Of a stretch of 64,000 bases of DNA, positions 57,866 through 64,000 are shown piece after piece (the stretch's first letter is position 1; every line of letters begins with the position of its first letter). The stretch covers positions 1 through 64,000 of the forward strand of contig JAUIRK010000571.1 of NCBI GenBank assembly GCA_030549495.1, written 5' to 3'. Made by a program: the position numbers and the translations under genes. Under the pieces are notes generated by a model. The model saw nothing but the letters and a program-made list of their open reading frames with translations, was not told the origin of the DNA and ran no database searches. This DNA is from Nectonema munidae. Lineage: Eukaryota; Nematomorpha; Nectonematoida; Nectonematidae.

Positions 57866-59360
57866 TTGAAGGGAGACATCTTCGCTTACTTTTTACAAGA
57901 AAATTAGCTCTGTTTTTAATATAAATATAAATGGCGAGATATTTGTGTAAAAATTATCTTTTTTGATAAGGTTCTCTAAAATCAAATTGGTAAAAATCTT
58001 TTTGAGTGGTATTAAATATCAAGGTTCTATGTTGTATTATTATATTGAATTGTGTCCATTAATTTCTGTGTCTGTATTAAATCAATGTTAGATATCTGTT
58101 ACTTATATGCTTTAATAATGTTATTTATGATCCAAATGTTTCAGGAGGAAACAACAAAAATAAGTTTCAATTTCTCAAAATATATTTTTCAAATGACATA
58201 AATTCTTGATGATAACAAAATCTCTTTTGTCGAGTTAATTAAGAATAGAAACGAAAATTTTTGTGCAACCCATTTTTTATTTTTTTTAAAAAATCAAGAA
58301 GTTTAGACAATTTTGTGGTTGATTTTGGATTATTTGTATCATAAGTCACATCTTTGTGATTTGGCTTGTTCTTATGAGCATTCTGCATTTTTCATTCCAA
58401 CGCAAATTTATTGTGAGATATTTGAGATGCCTTGATGTGAGAAAAGTCATATTTATGCAGAGTATGATACAACTCACAATCGGATTCATACATGCTTGTA
58501 GAGAATGCGTAAAAAGGGCATTACAATGAAGAGCATTTAGAAGTAATCTGCTAAATCTAGGGCAGATGAAGCGATAAAATTGATTTGCCAGAATAAAATG
58601 CGCTCTCTTTGTTTTCGAATTGTCGTGAAGAGAAGACATTTGGATGCACTTTTAATTGGCCTCCATAAAGACATCTTTCCTTGGACAACTGTCAAGTATG
58701 AATGCTGAAAATGATGAAAGAAAAGGGAGGGAGAAGAAGAATGTGAACATTGGACGGTGTTTATTATGCCCAAGCTTATTGTTGTGTTTTGATGGCTTTA
58801 TTGTGTTGTGTGTGTGTGTGCGTGCGGGGTTCTGTGATGTCTTTGCTTTGATTTATTCATTGCAATCCAAGCCAATATACTATATATAATATATATTATA
58901 TATGTTTTCTACGCATTTGTTAGAATATATTAAAAAGATGGAATGCTAATTCTTGACAATGATATCCTTCAATTTTCTTAGCACTCCCATTACACCTTCA
59001 CGTGGATCTTTTTGAAAAGGTAGACTTTTCTTCTTATTTTTTATAGGAGGTTGTTAGGATAAAATTGTAGATGGGAAAGAAGAAAACGCAAAAAAGATAT
59101 ATCACGAACGCATACCACTTTCAAATGTTACATCATTTATATAAGAGTTGTGATTTTAACTTTGATCTAAAAACCCACAATTTTATATAAGACATATGTA
59201 ATCATGAAGAAGAAGAAGGTTGTAGAGAATAGAATCTGGTATTATTTTCTCGTTGCTTCAATTATGATTGGCATTTACAATTTGTCAATCAAACAACGAA
59301 AAATTTCATTCAAGATGATTTTTGTGATTCATGCTGGAAATTTTGATTAATTTAGCTGTA
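57866..59360. other. Spacer with GT microsatellite
   Basis: A (GT)n run lies near 58803-58820 and a TATA-rich palindromic stretch near 58878-58900. No coding region could be supported on either strand. Confidence 0.5.
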
Positions 59361-59495
59361 TTAACCCATTAACGACCAAAATAATCAGACGATATCTAAT
59401 GTAAAGCAGATGATTTGTATTAAAGAGAATTGATAAACAGACAATTTTATTTTTGTAAAGTCGACATATGTCGACTGTGGTCGATGACCGGTTAA
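59361..59495 (-). mobile_element. TTAA-flanked palindromic MITE, copy 2 (reverse)
   Basis: TTAA at both ends; TTAACCCATTAACGACCA at the left and GACCGGTTAA at the right. The interior, read in reverse, matches copy 1 at 20010-20145 (GTCGACATATGTCGACTTTA, then AAAATAAAATTG/CG, then ATTAGATATCGTCTGATTAT). It is more diverged than copy 1. Confidence 0.85.
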
Positions 59496-60500
59496 TTTTA
59501 ATGAACAGAATTTTAAAAGAGACGCCTGCATCTTTTATTGGCAGGAGGAAGGATCAATTTCAATAGATTTCGAAACAAATTAATTAGATTAAAATTGAAT
59601 ATGAACTAAGATTAATTCAACTCGGTTAATTTATTATTCATAAAGATCTTTCAGGTGTCAAAACCAATTTACTGATTGGGCGCCAACTTTTGTCAGGTAA
59701 AAGAGCACATCCTGCTGAGTGGACTTGGCTTCATTTATGAATCTACAATTTTTAATTTAAAAACACTCTAATATTTAACATTTTCGTTAAATTTTCGATG
59801 TTGTTATTTGAAAAATTTTATAAGATAGCACATGAATGTTGGTGTTTTTTAAGGAAAATTGGCTACCTTCTTTCACAGAGAAATGAATCAAAATTTGTAT
59901 GAATCGCAAAAATTTGGTTTGTTATGAATGAAATGTTCCTTGTTATGATATGCTATTTGTAGATTTCAAGTACATGTATAATCTGAAACCTGTCACGAAT
60001 TTTATTAGATTATTCTTTAAGAAGGTTAATTAAAGTTTCTCAAATGATAAAAAAAAAATGGAGCAACCTCATGCACTGAACCAATCAGTTATAGTATGTA
60101 GAGGGGGTAAGGCGTCACTTTATGTATAAGCCCTCACTTGAGCTTTTGCCCTGCATCGCCACATGGGCACGTGAGGGGATTATTGTAAAAAGAGTGATGA
60201 ATCAAACGAGTGACATGACCAAAGAATGACAAAAATAAGGAAATTCAAAGGAGTGAGTAGTGACAAAAATCGAAATTTATTTTCCCAAATTTTACCTTTT
60301 GGTGTTACCCCTTTGATACGAATATTAATTATAGTTTTTCAATGTTATTGCAGCTTATGAATTTTAGACGGAAATTGAAAGAAGTGACATAACAAAAGAA
60401 TGACAAAAAATATACTTGAATAATTTAATTTAAGTATTCGTTAAACTAACTATCTATCTAACTAACTTGCTCAATAGCTAATTAACTAATTAGCCAGCCC
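59496..60500. other. AT-rich spacer
   Basis: No gene is recognised. AGTGACA(T/A)(A/G)AC..AAAGAATGACAAAAA text recurs near 60210 and 60385, a short diverged duplication. Confidence 0.45.
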
Positions 60501-60501
60501 T

Positions 60502-60660
60502 GGCGTGAGTAAGGTTGGTTAGATACTGCGTTTGGATAACTCAAGCAAATATATGACTTTGGTTCGATCCCACATCAAACTTACTTTCCTCAAAGTTCGA
60601 TACAAGCGGCGCAATTGTGAATTCTCGATGAAAACACCCCACGCTACATTTACCTTTACC
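60502..60660 (+). repeat. tRNA-derived SINE, copy 5
   Basis: Runs from GGCGTGAGTAAGGTTGGTTA through TTTGGTTCGATCCCACATC (B box) and AGTTCGATACAAGCGGCGC to CACCCCACGCTACATTTACC. It carries a small insertion between the boxes (AATATATGA). Confidence 0.87.
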
Positions 60661-62480
60661 TGACAAAAGTTTTTGTATTATGAATATACTATAGTTACAT
60701 CTAACTCTTCAAAAGTTTCATTATAAGTATTGAAAGATAGATTAAAAATGGCTACATTTTTCAAAATTTCTTTGTTGTTTTTAGCCCCTAAATTACATTA
60801 ATTCGTTATCAGTGTAATCTATCAGTTCAAAAAAATACAATTTTTATTTGAACTGAGAAAGTATATCCATCTCTGGAAAAATTCTCACAGAGAAAAAATT
60901 ACAAAAACTTCTTCAATTCAAAAGGGTGTACTTATTTTGCGCGATAGGATCTTCTCCTATGTAAAGCTGTACAAGCCAAATTATGCATTGTCGAACATTT
61001 CCATTATTTGTTTAAGAGCAAAATGTTTGTTGGTTTTGCGTCAAAATCAATCAAACTAAACTCTTTAAAATTTATTCAAATGTGAGAGATTATTTCTGAA
61101 AATGTAACCATTATATGTATATTCGTATAAAACACCACCATACTTCTAATATAATTCGTGTATAAATTTTTGAGATATTTTTGTAATTTATGTTAGTAAC
61201 TATAAAACATACTATACAATGATAAGTATAATGAGACAAATGTGAAATAGATAATATTTCATTAAAAACTCTGCTGCAATACCTTCACTAAAACTGACTT
61301 TTTCTGTTGTAAAAGTTTTGTTTATATTTGATCTTTTCGAAATGAATTAAATCATTCAATCCTTTTCCCCATTATAAAATTTAAATAAAATTAAAATCAT
61401 CCCTACAAAACAAAAGATTCTCTTCATTTATATCTAAGAAAAAAACGCTAAGAATTTGAAACGTCAAAAATTTACCAACATTAGTTTTGAAACGGTCCGA
61501 TGGATCAATTTTGGTGCAAAAATTTGTGCTCCTTCTCCCAATTTCCTTCTACATCTCACATAATTTCATTATCCCAAAATAACTTTATGAATTAGTAAAC
61601 CTAACTAATCATGAAAGCAAGTATATATCAATGGATGTGGTAAAATGGAATCTAAATACCATAAACACTCGTGTCTAATCAGTAAAAGTGGATAATCCAT
61701 TCCCCAATTATAAGCTATTATTTTCAGGATCATACCTAGTGTGCGTGGATATTCCGCCCCGCAACTTTACAAACATTGAACTTCATCTTCTAAGACATAA
61801 ACCGAATATTTTTTATATAATAATAATAAAATAAGCATATAAAATAATTATATATAAGTAATAAAATGAAGAAATAGTTTTCAAGCAATTAATCTCTCTC
61901 TATATATATGGAGAGAAATGGAGAGCATCATTATATGCGGTTTGCCTATCTTAGTTCCCACACTTTTTTACTTCAACCTTTTTTTGTTGCGTTAAAATCT
62001 GTTTACGTAGATAAACAGTACCCCCGTTTTTGGCAATTAATCCGGGTGAAATGCGAGTGTTAACGATTAATTGATGTTTTGATTTTTTTTAGATTTAAAT
62101 TAAATTCCAACAAATTCATCTTCTGGTGGAATTGATTAGAAGCGAAATATTATAAATTCATATACATTCGTAAATTCACGATATGGAACGATTTTGAAAA
62201 TACAAGAATCGTATTTTTTTACAAAATATGCTTAAGATTCAACTTTCTATAGTACTTAACTAAACGGATGATTTCTGTGTATCATGTGATTTTCCATATC
62301 ATGCTACTCTTAATTTTTTCAAACCAAAACAGAATTTTGTGATACATCGCGTGTATCTTTCTAATTACACGGATGACTTTATTCTAACTTCATACTTGCA
62401 TGACCTATATATTTTTTGAAAAAAAGTATTTAGCTGCATAAGTTTGTATTCATCTGTGTGTAAACTCATTCGTTTTAGCA
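60661..62480. other. AT-rich spacer
   Basis: No gene, RNA or repeat boundary is recognised apart from short (AT)-rich simple runs near 61815 and 61895. Confidence 0.5.
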
Positions 62481-62487
62481 GTGCAAG

Positions 62488-62640
62488 GAAATGTAGACAC
62501 CATGGGATGTTTTCTTTGAGAAGCGACAATTGCGCTGTTTTTAAAGCGAACTATGAAGAAAAAAGACTTGATAGGGGATTGAAGCCAAGACCTTAAGTTA
62601 TCGAAGCCCAGTATCTAACCAACCTTACTCACGTCCCCTT
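62488..62640 (-). repeat. tRNA-derived SINE, copy 6
   Basis: On the minus strand GGGGACGTGAGTAAGGTTGG is followed by ATACTGGGCTTCGATAACTT, a weakened B box TTCAATCCCC, then ATAGTTCGCTTTAAAAACAG and CAAAGAAAACATCCCATGG. It contains a few small insertions relative to the other copies. Confidence 0.82.
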
Positions 62641-64000
62641 AAATTTAATGTCTTAATCCTTCCAAACCCCGAAATATTAAAGAATACGATTTTCATTTCT
62701 TGGGAGAGTGGTATTATCCTGTTCTTCAAAGGATTAAGTGTGATAGGATAATAGATAAGGCTATGTGCATTTTAACTTAAAAATATGTTCATTTTTGAAT
62801 GATGTAAAAATTAGTGTATTTAAAATGAAAACGCCCTTACAGTTTAAGCAAAAGGAACCAAAATTTTCAAGTTGCGATGCAGATGTACCAAAGCTTTTTA
62901 TGTAATGATTCTTCTTTTCAATCAATTCATAATCCACTTTTTTGAAAACAATTTTTAAGCAATTTTTTAAGAAAGATCATTTTTGTTATTATCAAGGATT
63001 ATAAAATGCTACAAAATCTTCTTTTTTTTTATCAAAAGACATTATCTTATTTAGATGAAACCTACTTTTCTTTTCACTTTTTTAATTAATTGAAAATTTT
63101 ATTTGCTTTTTTGAAGCTAAATAAACACGTTTAACGTGTCTAAAGTGAATAGTGGCAGGACCAAGTAATTTATTTGTTAAAAAAAATTTTGGTTTTTATA
63201 CTTAAGAAAAATGGAAAGATTAATTAACAATTGTATTTAATTCAAACATTAAAAATATGCAATGTTTTGATGAAAATTAATGTGATGGCTGACGCTGTTT
63301 AGATTTTGGCATTACTCTCAAGGTCGAAGCAAATAGCCTCAATTATAGTTATATAAGTCAGTTGCCATTCTTTTTGATTCTTAATTTTTCCATTGAATCT
63401 TTTTTATTTCACTGGTTATAAAATGGAATGCAATTTATCATCTGACAAACACACATCTCCTTTGAGGAATTTTATTATGTAGAATCAATCATATGCAGGT
63501 TTTAATAAGAGTGACAGATGCTAAATTCGAACTGACAAATGCGCAAACAATGATAAGCCAGAAGCAGTAGTCTTTAAAAATATTATAAATCTTTTTAAGT
63601 CGACGTCCAAAGTTCCATTATAATTTTTAAGGAGTCCTTACATGAAAAAGATTTATAAAATACGGGGACCTTGAAAAAAGAATTGTACAATATAGCGGTT
63701 ACACAAATGCAAATAAACGGGATATGTGTTAATGTAAGTTTTCATCTTGCTAATTTTTAACTTTACAGCTGTCAATCACTGCCATCAAGTGCCAAGTTAA
63801 TCTTATGCAACCAAAATAAAGAAGCATGTCAAAGTACTTTATACACATACGATTAGAGACTCTACTTGAGTCATGATTGTGTCAATTTATTATCTTTTTT
63901 ATCATATACTGTTATAATTAGATTTTAACGCTTTGAGGAAACGTGTACGCCCAGTTTCCCAAGAAATGAAAATCTTCTGCTTTAAATATTTAAAATGGAT
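62641..64000. other. AT-rich end of window, nothing recognised
   Basis: No coding region, RNA gene or element boundary could be supported on either strand. Confidence 0.5.

Noticed and set aside
1-64000. CRISPR array, bacterial operon or restriction/defence system
   Set aside because: The tandem arrays lack spacer structure, and the introns, SINEs and SMC3 show animal nuclear DNA.

Overview
The window is AT-rich eukaryotic nuclear DNA from an animal, probably an arthropod. The two host genes found are animal-type: mitochondrial ribosomal protein uL15m (MRPL15) and cohesin subunit SMC3. Most of the rest is noncoding DNA full of transposon fossils, short inverted-repeat elements, a tRNA-derived SINE family and minisatellites. 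A crustacean such as a copepod is my guess from the overall texture; the sequence does not prove it.

Layout. 1-2600 (-): a broken piece of a mononegavirus-type L (RNA polymerase) gene, lying upstream of, and probably inside intron 1 of, MRPL15. 2973-8761 (+): MRPL15 in four visible exons with introns of about 2.1 kb, 61 bp and 2.9 kb; the first exon lies outside the window. Its introns hold SINE copies and a 28-bp minisatellite family that recurs at 10.3-11.2 kb. 12537-16286: a decayed piggyBac transposon with matching ends, carrying one well-supported hAT MITE and probably a second. 20406-24011 (+): a complete, intronless SMC3 of 1201 residues. 25029-27538: a ZBED5-like hAT transposon with terminal inverted repeats and a perfect 8-bp target duplication. 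28-38 kb: MITEs, tandem repeats, SINEs and a ZMYM1-like hAT fossil. 40.2-44.9 kb: a dead LINE split by a 3.9-kb Ty3/gypsy-type LTR element with a perfect 5-bp target duplication. 45-52.6 kb: essentially empty AT-rich DNA. 52.8-64 kb: hAT remnants, a LINE fragment, a MITE with G and C homopolymers, a second copy of a TTAA-flanked palindromic MITE, and two more SINEs.

The two host genes have unrelated roles (mitochondrial translation; sister-chromatid cohesion), so there is no operon-like logic. I found no clearly new biological system. The points most worth a second look are the viral polymerase fossil beside MRPL15, the intronless SMC3 in a locus whose neighbour has introns, the SINE family, and the linked minisatellite family.
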